From the NCBI GenBank assembly GCA_027365225.1, contig DAHXNV010000009.1, forward strand, positions 21,344 to 85,343: a stretch of 64,000 nucleotides of DNA. Direction: 5' to 3'. This stretch comes from Gammaproteobacteria bacterium. Lineage in GTDB: Bacteria > Pseudomonadota > Gammaproteobacteria > Steroidobacterales > Steroidobacteraceae. The position numbers were made by a program, and so were the translations under genes. Below are positions 49,023-59,674 of the stretch, in pieces; the stretch's first letter is position 1, and each line of letters begins with the position of its first letter. The notes beneath the pieces were generated by a model, which did not search any database, was not told the DNA's origin, and was given only the letters and a program-made list of their open reading frames with translations.

Positions 49023-51875
49023 CTAGCCCGCCTCGAACGTCTCGCGCCAGATGGCGCTCACCGCCGCCCGTTCGGCGCTGAACAGGTCCGCCGCAACGCG
49101 CTGCGGCCCGCCCTCGAGCGCCAGATGGTGCCGGTAGGCCCGGTAGGCCCGATAGGCGCCGGTCAGCGTATCGACCGTGGACTGCGGCACCAAGTTCGCG
49201 GAAGCCACCGATTCGAGCTGGCGAATAGTGTCGGAGAACATCGCCACCGGCGCGTACTGGCGCGCCCAGTTGAGCGCCCAGTATTGCGCGAGAAACTCGA
49301 TGTCCGCGATCCCACCGGGATCCTGCTTCAGGTCCATCGAGCCGGCCGCGCCCTTGGCGTGCTCGCGGCGCATCCGCGCGCGCATCGAGCGCACGCTCGC
49401 GCGCAGCTCGTCGCTGTGCACGTGCCAGCGTAACACCTCCAGACGGATGCGCTCGAATTCCGCGCACAGCGCGCGCGAGCCGGCCACCGCGCGCGCATGC
49501 AGCAGCGCCTGGTGCTCCCAGGTCCACGCCTCCGTGCGCTGGTAATCGGCGAACGCGTCGATTTGCGTCACCAGCAAGCCGCCCTTGCCGCTCGGCCGCA
49601 GCCGCACGTCGACCTCGTAGAGCCGCCCGGCGCCCGAGAGCACCGTCAGCAGGTGCACGACCCGCTGCACCAGGCGCACGAAGAACAGCTGATTGTCGAT
49701 CGTGCGGGCGCCCTCGGTCTCCTGGCGCTCCCCGCGCGAGTCGTGCAGAAACACCAGGTCGAGATCCGAGCCGTAGCCGAGCTCCAGACCGCCGAGCTTG
49801 CCGTAGCCGACGATGCAGACTTGCACCGGACGGCGCGGCGCGCCGCAGCACGGGCTGCCGAATTGCGCCGTGATCTGCCGCCAGCCGATCGCGAGGGCGC
49901 GATCCAGGATGATTTCGGCGATTTCGGTCAGTTGATCGCTGACGCGCATCACCGGCAGCCGTCCCGAGAGGTCCGCGACGGCGACTCGGAACACGGCGGC
50001 GCGCTGAAAGTGGCACAACGCCTCCACCTGCAGCTCCGGATCGTCCTCGGGCGCTCGGGCGAGACCGGTATCGAGCTCGCGCTCGAGCGCCGCGCGCGGC
50101 GGCAAGTCCTCGAAAGCGCGCGCATCGATGAGCTCATCCAGCAGCAGCGGATAGGCGGCGATCCGGCGCGCCAGAAAGTCGCCCCGGCGGCAGATCTCGA
50201 CCAGACGCAAGCGCACCGCGGGACTCTCGGCGAGCAGCGCGAAGTACGCCGAGCGCTTGCCCATGGCCTCGAGGATCGCCAGGATCCTGCGCAACACCGA
50301 CAGCTGCTCATCGCCGGCCGGGATCGCCGCGGCAATGTCGCCCAACAGCGGCGGCAACAGCCTCTGAAGGCGCCGCCGGCCCGCCTCATCGAGCTTGCGC
50401 ACCAACCCGCAGGCGCGCAGCTCGAGAATCTGCCGCGCCGCCGCCTCGGCCGGCCCGAACCCGCTCTCGGCGAGCGATTCGGCGAGACTGGCGGCTTCGC
50501 CCGGATCCTCCCAGACCCGGCCGAGATCGATGGGCACGCCCGCGCGCGGCGCCTGCACGGCGCCGAACACCAGGTGTTGAAAGTGACTCGCGACGTGCCG
50601 CCGGTGCGCATCGAGCGTACTCATCAGCGTCCGCCAGTCCGGCTCGCCGACGGCCCGGGCGATGCGCTCGCGCTCGAGCGCATCGCCCGGCAGCTGATGC
50701 GCCTGGCGATCGGCGAGCATTTGCAGCGCATTCTCGAGACGACGCAGATAGCGGTAGGCGGCCTGCAATTGCTCGCACTGCGCCGGCGAGAGCAGCCCCT
50801 CGGCGCCGAGCAGCGCCAGCACGGCAAGCAGCCCCGCAGCGCGCAACCGCGGATCGCGCCCGCCGCGAATCAGCTGAAACGTCTGCACGATGAACTCGAT
50901 CTCGCGGATGCCGCCCGGACCGAGCTTGATGTGCTCGGCGAGCTCCCGGCGCGCCACTTCGCGCTCGATCAACGCCTTCATCTCGCGCAGGCTCTCGAAT
51001 ACCCCGTAATCGAGGTAGCGCCGGTAGACGAACGGCCGCAGCGTCGCGGCCTCGAGCTCGGCGAAGCGCTCCGCGCCGACGACCGGCCGCGCCTTGACGT
51101 ACGCGTAGCGCTCCCAGTCTCGCCCGTGCAGCGGCAGGTAATCCTCCAGAAACGCAAAGCTCGCCACCAGCGGTCCGCTGTCGCCGAACGGGCGCAGCCG
51201 CGTGTCGACCCGCAGGACGATGCCGTCGCACGTCGGCGTTTCCAACAGCCGGATCAGGCCCTGGCCGAGTCGGGTGAAGAATTCCTCGTTGCTGATCGAG
51301 CGCGCGCCGTCGGTCTCGCCGTGCTCGGGAAAAAGCAGGACCAGATCGACGTCCGAGGAGAAGTTCAGCTCCCGGCCACCGAGCTTGCCCATCGCCAGAA
51401 CGACCAGCGGCTGCACGCTGCCGTCCGGTCCACGCGGCGCGCCGAAGCGCCGTGTCAGCTCGCGCCGGGCGTACTCGACAGCGACCGTGATGGCCGCATC
51501 GGCGAACTGCGAGGACTCCTCCAGGGTCTGCTCGAGATCGGCCCAGCCGGCAAGCGCGCGCCAGGCGATGCGCACCAGTGCCCGGCGCCGCCAGCGGCGC
51601 AGGGCCGCAAGCATCTGCTCCTCGCTGTCGTGGAGCTGCGGGGTCTGGCGCGCGCATTCGCCCGGCTCGAGCGGGCGCAGCAGCGCGGCGCGCTCGCGCG
51701 GATCGGTGAGTATCTCGGGATCCCGAGCGCACGCCTCGGCGAGGAACTCACTGGCCGCGAACACCCGGGGCATGCTCTCGGCAAGCTGTAGCGGTAGCGT
51801 GGCACCAAGATCGGGCACGGCTGCGTTCAGAGCCTCGATGTGCCGCTGTACGCAAGCCTCGAGTGCAGGGCTCAT
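49023..51875 (-). CDS. glnE: Bifunctional glutamine synthetase adenylyltransferase/deadenylylase GlnE
   Basis: The 950-residue protein has the two nucleotidyltransferase halves of GlnE. The N-terminal deadenylylase half carries AMGKLGGRELNFSSDVDLVLL (about 165-185). The C-terminal adenylylase half carries VGYGKLGGLELGYGSDLDLVFLHD (about 690-713). Each has the GxSDxD metal motif and is followed by a helical regulatory region (GPGGIREIEFIVQ and DPGGIADIEFLAQ). It switches glutamine synthetase off and on in response to PII. The start at 51875 gives the E. coli length; longer frames upstream run into the groEL terminator. A 9-base repeat (49131-49157) near the C-terminus encodes (Ala-Tyr-Arg)x3. 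Confidence 0.96.
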   Translation of the reverse strand: MSPALEACVQRHIEALNAAVPDLGATLPLQLAESMPRVFAASEFLAEACARDPEILTDPRERAALLRPLEPGECARQTPQLHDSEEQMLAALRRWRRRALVRIAWRALAGWADLEQTLEESSQFADAAITVAVEYARRELTRRFGAPRGPDGSVQPLVVLAMGKLGGRELNFSSDVDLVLLFPEHGETDGARSISNEEFFTRLGQGLIRLLETPTCDGIVLRVDTRLRPFGDSGPLVASFAFLEDYLPLHGRDWERYAYVKARPVVGAERFAELEAATLRPFVYRRYLDYGVFESLREMKALIEREVARRELAEHIKLGPGGIREIEFIVQTFQLIRGGRDPRLRAAGLLAVLALLGAEGLLSPAQCEQLQAAYRYLRRLENALQMLADRQAHQLPGDALERERIARAVGEPDWRTLMSTLDAHRRHVASHFQHLVFGAVQAPRAGVPIDLGRVWEDPGEAASLAESLAESGFGPAEAAARQILELRACGLVRKLDEAGRRRLQRLLPPLLGDIAAAIPAGDEQLSVLRRILAILEAMGKRSAYFALLAESPAVRLRLVEICRRGDFLARRIAAYPLLLDELIDARAFEDLPPRAALERELDTGLARAPEDDPELQVEALCHFQRAAVFRVAVADLSGRLPVMRVSDQLTEIAEIILDRALAIGWRQITAQFGSPCCGAPRRPVQVCIVGYGKLGGLELGYGSDLDLVFLHDSRGERQETEGARTIDNQLFFVRLVQRVVHLLTVLSGAGRLYEVDVRLRPSGKGGLLVTQIDAFADYQRTEAWTWEHQALLHARAVAGSRALCAEFERIRLEVLRWHVHSDELRASVRSMRARMRREHAKGAAGSMDLKQDPGGIADIEFLAQYWALNWARQYAPVAMFSDTIRQLESVASANLVPQSTVDTLTGAYRAYRAYRHHLALEGGPQRVAADLFSAERAAVSAIWRETFEAG
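49131..49157 (-). repeat. 9-base tandem repeat in glnE, three copies
   Basis: CCGGTAGGC at 49131-49139 and 49140-49148 and CCGATAGGC at 49149-49157 (plus-strand reading) encode three Ala-Tyr-Arg units in the last helix region of GlnE. Such a repeat can gain or lose units by slippage without a frameshift. Confidence 0.75.
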
Positions 51876-51999
51876 GCGGCCATACAGCCTGAAGCACCGG
51901 TCAAAAGCAAGGCACGCGCCCCGCCGGTTTGTTGGACATGGGCAACAACACGCGGTCGCAGAGGCAATGGCGGCCACCGCACATTGTGGCCTGGGCGCG

Positions 52000-52028
52000 A
52001 AAAAAAGCCCCGCGCGAGGCGGGGCTTT
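52000..52028 (-). terminator. groES-groEL intrinsic terminator
   Basis: On the minus strand AAAGCCCCGC (52028-52019), loop CTCGC and GCGGGGCTTT (52013-52004) are followed by T to 52000. It is a strong Rho-independent terminator 138 bases after the groEL stop. The 3' UTR between them shows only a small CCCC/GGGG hairpin. The stem has an A/T rim on both sides and could also work in the plus direction. Confidence 0.9.
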
Positions 52029-52166
52029 GAGGATTGCGCGGAATAGGGGGGTCTTGATCCGCGTCTTTCAGGACTGTCCCCGCTTTGGGGTCGGGCACAA
52101 TCCCTAACCGATGTTGTCATGATAGCGATCCCGTCCGGCGGAATCGATACCTCTTTAGAGGGGGAA

Positions 52167-54114
<1,948 letters not shown>

Positions 54115-54168
54115 GGTGTACGCTCCTTACGAATCAATGGGTTAAGAAACAATGCCACGGAGGAGCTA

Positions 54169-54195
54169 TTAGCACTCTCCCCGTGTGGCTGCTAA
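54169..54195. promoter_or_regulatory. CIRCE-like HrcA operator
   Basis: TTAGCACTC (54169-54177), nine bases, GGCTGCTAA (54187-54195). The first arm is the exact CIRCE half-site and the spacing of nine is exact; the second arm matches the expected GAGTGCTAA at 7 of 9. It starts at the edge of the groES -10 element. This implies HrcA repression of groESL. Confidence 0.8.
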
Positions 54196-54246
54196 TCATA
54201 GGCAGGAGCGCGCGAATTTCAACCCCAAAGAAGTAATTTTTTTTTT
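54195..54246 (-). promoter_or_regulatory. groESL promoter with upstream A-tract
   Basis: On the minus strand TTGAAA (54222-54217), a 16-base spacer and TATGAT (54200-54195) form a strong sigma-70 promoter. About 14 bases upstream of the -35 a run of ten A (54246-54237) resembles an UP element. The -10 does not fit sigma-32, so heat control probably acts through the CIRCE site. Confidence 0.7.
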
Positions 54247-54314
54247 GTGCCGAGCATCGCGGCCGACCCGGCTTTTTCATTCTAGAATGCGCCAGTTTCG
54301 CAGGGACCCTGCCC

Positions 54315-54632
54315 GTGACCGAGTTCTTCGTGGTTCTGACAACCTGCCCGGACGAGTCTACGGCGGCCCACATCGCGCGCGACTTGGTGCAATCCCGCCT
54401 GGCCGCGTGCGTGACGCGCCAGCCGGTGCGCTCGAGCTACGCCTGGCAGGGCCGCATAAACGATGAGCCCGAGGTGCTGCTGATCATCAAAACCCTGGCC
54501 AGCCGCTACGCGCAGCTCGAGCAGCGCCTCGCGTCGCTCCATCCCTATGACGTGCCGGAAATCATCGCGCTGCCCGTGGCAGCCGGATCGCCGGCCTATC
54601 TGGCATGGTTGAGCGCCGAGGCGGCCCCGTGA
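54315..54632 (+). CDS. cutA: Divalent cation tolerance protein CutA
   Basis: The 105-residue protein has the CutA1 fold: VVLTTCPDESTAAHIARDLVQSRLAACVT, YAWQGRINDEPEVLLIIKT, and HPYDVPEIIALPV, all strongly conserved. It forms very stable trimers that bind copper; its physiological role is not settled. It starts at GTG 54315 with a possible TAGAAT -10 at 54283-54288. It overlaps dsbD by 4 bases (GTGA), the arrangement found in other gammaproteobacteria where CutA was first linked to the disulfide reductase. Confidence 0.94.
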   Translation: MTEFFVVLTTCPDESTAAHIARDLVQSRLAACVTRQPVRSSYAWQGRINDEPEVLLIIKTLASRYAQLEQRLASLHPYDVPEIIALPVAAGSPAYLAWLSAEAAP

Positions 54633-56521
54633 CGCCCCGGCGCCAATCGCGTCTCGGCCGGCGGGGGGGCTGGGCCCTCGCGCTGGCGGCTCTGCTGGCC
54701 TGCCCGATGGGACGGGCAGGCAATCCCCCCCCCGCGCCGGCCTCCGCCACAGTCCTTGCGGCACTCAACGCGGCACAAGCGGTGGGCAACACGTTCCCGC
54801 CGGCCAGTCGGGTATTTCATTTCAAAGCGGTGCCCGGCACGCAGCGCATCCGTCTCGAGTGGACCATCCGTCCGGGGTACTACCTGTACCGAGCGCGCAT
54901 TCACGTCGCGCCGCTCTCCGGCACACGGATCGGACAACTCTCACTGCCGCCGGGGCAGATCAAGATCGATCCGTACTTCGGCCGCGAGCAGATCTACCGG
55001 CTCGCGGTCACCGGCGAGCTTACCGTCACCCGCGGCACGACGGCTGTGCCGCAGGACGCCTCTTTCGCGATCACGTATCAGGGCTGCGCCGACCGGGGCC
55101 TGTGCTATCCCCCGATCACGCACAACATCATCGTCCGGCTGCCGCGGGATGCCGCGAGCGCCGGCGGCGGCACCGGTCGGGGCATTCCGGCTGCGAGGAC
55201 GACCTCCGGCGCCGCGCCCGGCCGCGCTGTCATTTCCAGTCAGGCGCGCTTTGCCGATCTCGCCCGCTCGGGGAGCCTGCTCGCGATGCTCGGCGCGTTC
55301 TACCTGGCCGGTCTCGCCCTGGCGTTCACCCCCTGCTGTCTGCCGATGATCCCCATCCTCTCCGGCATCATTGCCGGCGGGCGCCAACCGAGCACCGGGC
55401 GCTCCGTCGCGCTCTCGAGCGCATTCGTGCTCGGCATGGCCTTCACGTACACGCTGGCGGGTCTTGCGGCCGCGGCCGCCGGCGGGGAGATTCAAGCGGC
55501 CTTTCAGCAGCCCTGGATCGTGGGCGCCTTCGCGGCGCTGCTCGCCGCCATGGGTCTGGCCATGCTCGGCCTGTTCACGGTGCAGATGCCCACGGGCCTG
55601 CAGACCCGGCTGGCCGAGCTCAGCAACCGCCAGCGCGCCGGAACGCTGGGCGGAGTCGCCGTCATGGGGGCGCTCTCGGCGCTCATCGTCACCACCTGCG
55701 TGGCCCCGGCGCTGGTGGGCGCATTGGCGGTGATCGGTCAATCGGGCCAGATGCTGCGCGGGGGCGTGGCGCTGTTCGCGCTCAGCATCGGCATGGGCAC
55801 CCCGCTGTTGGCCGTCGGGGCCTCCGCGGGGCGGCTCCTGCCCAAGGCCGGCCCCTGGATGGGTACCGTAAAGAAGCTCTTCGGCGCCGGGATGCTGGCC
55901 GTGGCGGTCTGGATGCTCGCGCGGCTGCTCCCGGCACGCCTCACGCTGGCGCTCTGGGCCGTTCCGCTCCTGGCCGCGGCATGGGCCCTCTGGAGCGATG
56001 CGCAGGGTCCGCGCAGCGGGCGGCGTTGGACGCTGCGGGCGGTGGGGATCGCCGCGGGCTTGTACGGACTGACGCTGGTCGCAGGGGCCACCTTGGGCGC
56101 CACCCATCCGCTGGCGCCGATGAGCTTCACGCGTACGCGGCAACTGCGCTTCACCGCCATCCACTCGGTCGCGGACCTGCAGCGCGCGGTCGGGCGGGCC
56201 GCGCGCGCGCACCGCACGGTCATGGTCGATTTCTACGCGACCTGGTGTGCATCCTGCAAAGAGATGGAAGCGACCACGTTTGCCAATCCGGCGGTGCGGC
56301 GGGCGCTCGCACACACTGTCCTGCTGCGCGCCAACGTCACTGCGAACAACGCGGCCGACCAGGCGCTGATGCGGTATTTCGGCATTTACGGCCCCCCCAC
56401 GGTCGCGTTCTACAGCCGCTCGGGCCGGCAGCGAAAGCAATTCCAGGTCGTCGGTTACCTCGGCGCCAGCGCGTTTCTGCGCCGCGTCCAGGCGGCATTC
56501 GCGGCCCATCGGCCCGCGTGA
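54629..56521 (+). CDS. dsbD: Thiol:disulfide interchange protein DsbD
   Basis: The 630-residue protein has all three DsbD parts. The periplasmic alpha domain follows a signal segment (about 12-30), with Cys153 and Cys159 in YQGCADRGLCYPP. The eight-helix membrane beta domain (about 215-485) has Cys236 in FTPCCLPMIPI and Cys357 in TTCVAPALVG. The C-terminal thioredoxin domain has Cys540-Ala-Ser-Cys543. It carries electrons from cytoplasmic thioredoxin to the periplasm. The usual TPCVLP has an extra Cys here (Cys237). The start GTG at 54629 overlaps the cutA stop. Confidence 0.95.
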   Translation: MTPRRQSRLGRRGGWALALAALLACPMGRAGNPPPAPASATVLAALNAAQAVGNTFPPASRVFHFKAVPGTQRIRLEWTIRPGYYLYRARIHVAPLSGTRIGQLSLPPGQIKIDPYFGREQIYRLAVTGELTVTRGTTAVPQDASFAITYQGCADRGLCYPPITHNIIVRLPRDAASAGGGTGRGIPAARTTSGAAPGRAVISSQARFADLARSGSLLAMLGAFYLAGLALAFTPCCLPMIPILSGIIAGGRQPSTGRSVALSSAFVLGMAFTYTLAGLAAAAAGGEIQAAFQQPWIVGAFAALLAAMGLAMLGLFTVQMPTGLQTRLAELSNRQRAGTLGGVAVMGALSALIVTTCVAPALVGALAVIGQSGQMLRGGVALFALSIGMGTPLLAVGASAGRLLPKAGPWMGTVKKLFGAGMLAVAVWMLARLLPARLTLALWAVPLLAAAWALWSDAQGPRSGRRWTLRAVGIAAGLYGLTLVAGATLGATHPLAPMSFTRTRQLRFTAIHSVADLQRAVGRAARAHRTVMVDFYATWCASCKEMEATTFANPAVRRALAHTVLLRANVTANNAADQALMRYFGIYGPPTVAFYSRSGRQRKQFQVVGYLGASAFLRRVQAAFAAHRPA

Positions 56522-57213
56522 GCACCGCTCGACAGATGCCGCGCATCGCGCTGGCGGCGGCATTGGTCGTCACTGCGGCGGCGGCAGGCTTCGCGCTGGG
56601 CAAGCTGTGGAGCCCGGCGGCCTCCGACCTCGCTTCAGCGCAGATCCGCGCGGGGGCCGAGCCAACCGCCGGCGCCGAGCCGAGCCACCGGACCCCTACC
56701 CCCCCCGCGCAGACACTTCCGGGGATCACGTTCGTGGACCGTCGCGGGGCCCCGCGACGCCTCAGTGACTGGCGAGGCCGGCCGCTGCTGGTGAACTTCT
56801 GGGCGCCCTGGTGCGCGCCCTGCCGGGACGAAATACCGCTGCTCGAGCGGCTCAGTCGCGCCCGGACGGATGGCGTCGAGGTCATCGGCGTCGCCGTGGA
56901 CCGCCGGGCCGCGGTGCTGCGCTACGCACGGCAGGCCGCAATCCGCTATCCTCTTTTGATTGGAACGCGTACCGGCATGGAAGCGATCCACGCGCTCGGC
57001 ATGGTGGCGGTGTTTCCGTTCTCGGTCTTCGTCGATGCGCGCGGCCGTATCGTGACATTCAAGGTTGGAGACCTGCGCGCGGCGCAGGCACAATGGATCC
57101 TGAATCGGATCGCCGCCTTGGACCACGGGCGCATCGACCTGACCACGGCCCGCCGGCAAATCGCCCACGGGATGATCCGACTCGCGATCCGCAGGTCCCG
57201 GCTGTCCCGTTGA
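56518..57213 (+). CDS. TlpA/ResA-like periplasmic thioredoxin
   Basis: The 231-residue protein has an N-terminal membrane anchor or signal (about 9-28), a Pro/Ala-rich spacer (about 35-66) and a thioredoxin domain with LVNFWAPWCAPCRDEIPLLE (Cys99, Cys102). It continues with VAVDRRAAVLRYA and the cis-Pro region VAVFPFSVFVDARG. It is likely reduced by DsbD, whose gene it overlaps by 4 bases, and supplies electrons for a periplasmic task such as cytochrome c maturation. The target is unknown. GTG at 56518 matches the local GTGA overlap pattern; ATG at 56536 is an alternative. Confidence 0.85.
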   Translation: MSTARQMPRIALAAALVVTAAAAGFALGKLWSPAASDLASAQIRAGAEPTAGAEPSHRTPTPPAQTLPGITFVDRRGAPRRLSDWRGRPLLVNFWAPWCAPCRDEIPLLERLSRARTDGVEVIGVAVDRRAAVLRYARQAAIRYPLLIGTRTGMEAIHALGMVAVFPFSVFVDARGRIVTFKVGDLRAAQAQWILNRIAALDHGRIDLTTARRQIAHGMIRLAIRRSRLSR

Positions 57214-57324
57214 CCGGTTTTCGGCCCCGATCTGTGCCATTCGGCACAAATTCTCGCCACCTTCGGTGAAATTAGGGTAAATTGCGGGCCCCGACCCACC
57301 GCACATTGGACGCTCGGACATTCG

Positions 57325-57780
57325 ATGAGTCGCCTGTTGCTCCTCAACGGCCCGAATCTGAACCTGCTCGGCACGCGCGAGCCCCAGGTGTACGGATCGG
57401 ACACCCTGCAGGCCATCGAGCAGCACGCCGCGAACTGTGCGCGCGAGAGCGGCTGTACGCTGCAGTGCTTTCAGAGCAACGCCGAGCATGAGCTGGTGGA
57501 GCGCATCCAGCGTGCCGGAGCCGAGGGGGTGGCCTGCCTCATCTTCAATCCCGGCGCGTTCACGCATACGAGCATCGCCCTGCGCGACGCGGTCCTGGCC
57601 GTGCGTGTCCCGTTGATCGAGGTGCATCTGTCCAATCCGCGCGCACGCGAGCCGTTTCGACACCAGTCCTACTTCTCCGACATTGCTGTCGGGGTGATTT
57701 CAGGTTTTGGCGCCTTCGGGTACGAGTTGGCGGTCCGGGCCGCGGCCCGGCATGTGAGCGGGACGCCGCACGCACGCTGA
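57325..57780 (+). CDS. aroQ: 3-dehydroquinate dehydratase, type II
   Basis: The 151-residue enzyme starts LLLLNGPNLNLLGTREPQVYG (catalytic Arg and Tyr region), then CFQSNAEHELVERIQ, IFNPGAFTHTSIALRDA, and VPLIEVHLSNPRAREPFRHQSYFSD with the catalytic His. It dehydrates 3-dehydroquinate in the shikimate pathway. The upstream 111 bases hold small inverted repeats (TGTGCC-ATTC-GGCACA; CACC-TTC-GGTG) and a TAAATT -10 candidate. accB follows after 54 bases, the usual gammaproteobacterial order. Confidence 0.97.
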   Translation: MSRLLLLNGPNLNLLGTREPQVYGSDTLQAIEQHAANCARESGCTLQCFQSNAEHELVERIQRAGAEGVACLIFNPGAFTHTSIALRDAVLAVRVPLIEVHLSNPRAREPFRHQSYFSDIAVGVISGFGAFGYELAVRAAARHVSGTPHAR

Positions 57781-57834
57781 CCCCGAAGCGCATTCCCACG
57801 CTGACCGTCCCATGACGCAAGGGGGCTTTCCCAC

Positions 57835-58278
57835 ATGGACATTCGCAAAATCAAGAAATTGATCGAACTGCTGGAGGAGTCCGGCATCGCGGAAATCGAG
57901 ATCAAGGAAGGCGAGGAAGCGGTGCGCATCAGCCGCATGCCGACCGGCAGCGCGGTGATTCGCGCCCTGCCGCAGATCGCCGCGGGAACCCCGATCGAGG
58001 CGCCCGCGGCACCGGCGGCGGAGGCGCCCAAAGCCCGGTCGAACGAGCATGTGGTCACCGCGCCGATGGTCGGTACCTTCTATGCCTCGCCAACCCCGGG
58101 GGCCAAGCCGTTCGTGGAGATCGGCGATGAAATCAAGATCGGCCAGGTACTGTGCATCATCGAGGCGATGAAGATGATGAATCAGATCGAGGCCGACCGG
58201 GCCGGGCGCATCACCTCGGTCATGGCGCGCAACGGCGACCCGGTCGAGTACGGCCAGCCCCTGTTCGTGATCGAATAA
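57835..58278 (+). CDS. accB: Biotin carboxyl carrier protein of acetyl-CoA carboxylase
   Basis: The 147-residue protein has the N-terminal helix [28 protein letters not shown], an Ala/Pro-rich hinge (about 44-68), and the biotinyl domain with EAMKMMN, where Lys113 is biotinylated. The thumb segment [21 protein letters not shown] is present. It carries carboxybiotin between AccC and AccAD in fatty-acid synthesis. It forms an operon with accC, 11 bases downstream. Confidence 0.97.
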   Translation: MDIRKIKKLIELLEESGIAEIEIKEGEEAVRISRMPTGSAVIRALPQIAAGTPIEAPAAPAAEAPKARSNEHVVTAPMVGTFYASPTPGAKPFVEIGDEIKIGQVLCIIEAMKMMNQIEADRAGRITSVMARNGDPVEYGQPLFVIE

Positions 58279-58289
58279 GCGCCGCCGCC

Positions 58290-59633
58290 ATGCTCGAGAA
58301 GGTCCTGATCGCCAACCGCGGCGAAATTGCCCTGCGTATCCTGCGCGCCTGCCGCGAGCTCGGCGTGAAGACCGTCGCGGTGCACTCGACGGCCGACTAT
58401 AGCCTCAAGCACGTGCTGCTCGCCGACGAGTCGGTGTGCATCGGGCCGCCGCCCTCGGCGGCCAGTTACCTGAACATGCCCGCGATCATCAGCGCCGCCG
58501 AGGTGACCGACTCGGTCGCGATCCATCCGGGCTACGGATTCCTCTCCGAGAACGCCGATTTCGCCGAGCGCGTCGAGAACAGCGGATTCGTGTTCGTCGG
58601 CCCGAAGGCGGAGACGATCCGCATCATGGGCGACAAGGTATCGGCCATCCGCATGATGAAGCTGCAGGGCGTTCCTTGTGTGCCGGGCTCGGACGGTCCG
58701 CTCGGCGAGGATGCGGACGAGAACTTGCGCATTGCCCGCGACATCGGCTATCCGGTGATCATCAAGGCTTCGGGGGGCGGCGGCGGTCGAGGGATGCGCG
58801 TGGTGCACAGCGACGCTGCTCTGATGAACGCCATCGGCGTCACGCGCAGTGAAGCCCAGGCGGCCTTCGGCAACGATCAGGTATACATGGAGAAGTACCT
58901 CGAGCGGCCGCGGCATATCGAGTTCCAGGTCCTCGCCGACCATCATGGCAATGTGATCCATCTCGGCGAGCGCGACTGCTCGATGCAGCGCCGCCATCAG
59001 AAGGTGCTGGAAGAGGCGCCCGCGCCGGGCATCACCGCCCAACAGCGCCGCATCATGGGCGACAAGTGCGTGGAAGCTTGCGTGGCGGTCGGCTATCGCA
59101 GCGCCGGCACGCTCGAATTCCTCTATCAGGACGAGGAATTCTATTTCATCGAAATGAACACCCGCATCCAGGTGGAGCACCCGGTCACCGAGTTCGTCAC
59201 GGGCATCGACCTGGTCAAGGCGCAGCTGCTCATCGCCGCCGGCGAGCGACTGCCCTACATACAGAACGACGTGCAGTTGCGCGGGCATGCGATCGAGTGC
59301 CGCATCAATGCCGAGGATGCCAAGACGTTCATGCCCTGCCCCGGTCCGGTGCGCCTGTGGCACTCACCCGGCGGCCCCGGCGTGCGCGTCGACAGCCACA
59401 TATACTCCGGCTACAACGTGCCGCCGAACTACGACTCGCTGATCGCCAAGCTCATCACGCACGGCGAAACGCGCGAGACGGCGATCGCCCGCATGCGCAA
59501 CGCGCTGACGGAGATGGTCATCGAAGGCATCAAGACCAACGTGCCGCTGCACCAGGAAATCTGCAATCATGCGGCCTTCCAGAAGGGCGGCACCGACATC
59601 CACTATCTCGAGCGCCGTCTGGGCCTGAAGTGA
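58290..59633 (+). CDS. accC: Biotin carboxylase of acetyl-CoA carboxylase
   Basis: The 447-residue ATP-grasp enzyme starts [25 protein letters not shown]. It carries [14 protein letters not shown], the Gly-rich ATP lid [55 protein letters not shown] and [13 protein letters not shown]. It carboxylates biotin on AccB using ATP and bicarbonate. A small hairpin (59642-59648 with 59657-59663) lies in the 41-base gap to prmA. Confidence 0.98.
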   Translation: MLEKVLIANRGEIALRILRACRELGVKTVAVHSTADYSLKHVLLADESVCIGPPPSAASYLNMPAIISAAEVTDSVAIHPGYGFLSENADFAERVENSGFVFVGPKAETIRIMGDKVSAIRMMKLQGVPCVPGSDGPLGEDADENLRIARDIGYPVIIKASGGGGGRGMRVVHSDAALMNAIGVTRSEAQAAFGNDQVYMEKYLERPRHIEFQVLADHHGNVIHLGERDCSMQRRHQKVLEEAPAPGITAQQRRIMGDKCVEACVAVGYRSAGTLEFLYQDEEFYFIEMNTRIQVEHPVTEFVTGIDLVKAQLLIAAGERLPYIQNDVQLRGHAIECRINAEDAKTFMPCPGPVRLWHSPGGPGVRVDSHIYSGYNVPPNYDSLIAKLITHGETRETAIARMRNALTEMVIEGIKTNVPLHQEICNHAAFQKGGTDIHYLERRLGLK

Positions 59634-59674
59634 GCTTTGCCCGCCGGAGCTGAGGTTCCGGCGCATCGGAACAC

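Noticed and set aside
49497..51791. A 764-codon open frame antisense to glnE
   Set aside because: Low-complexity His/Gln/Arg/Ala composition typical of antisense shadows in GC-rich genomes, and glnE is complete on the other strand.
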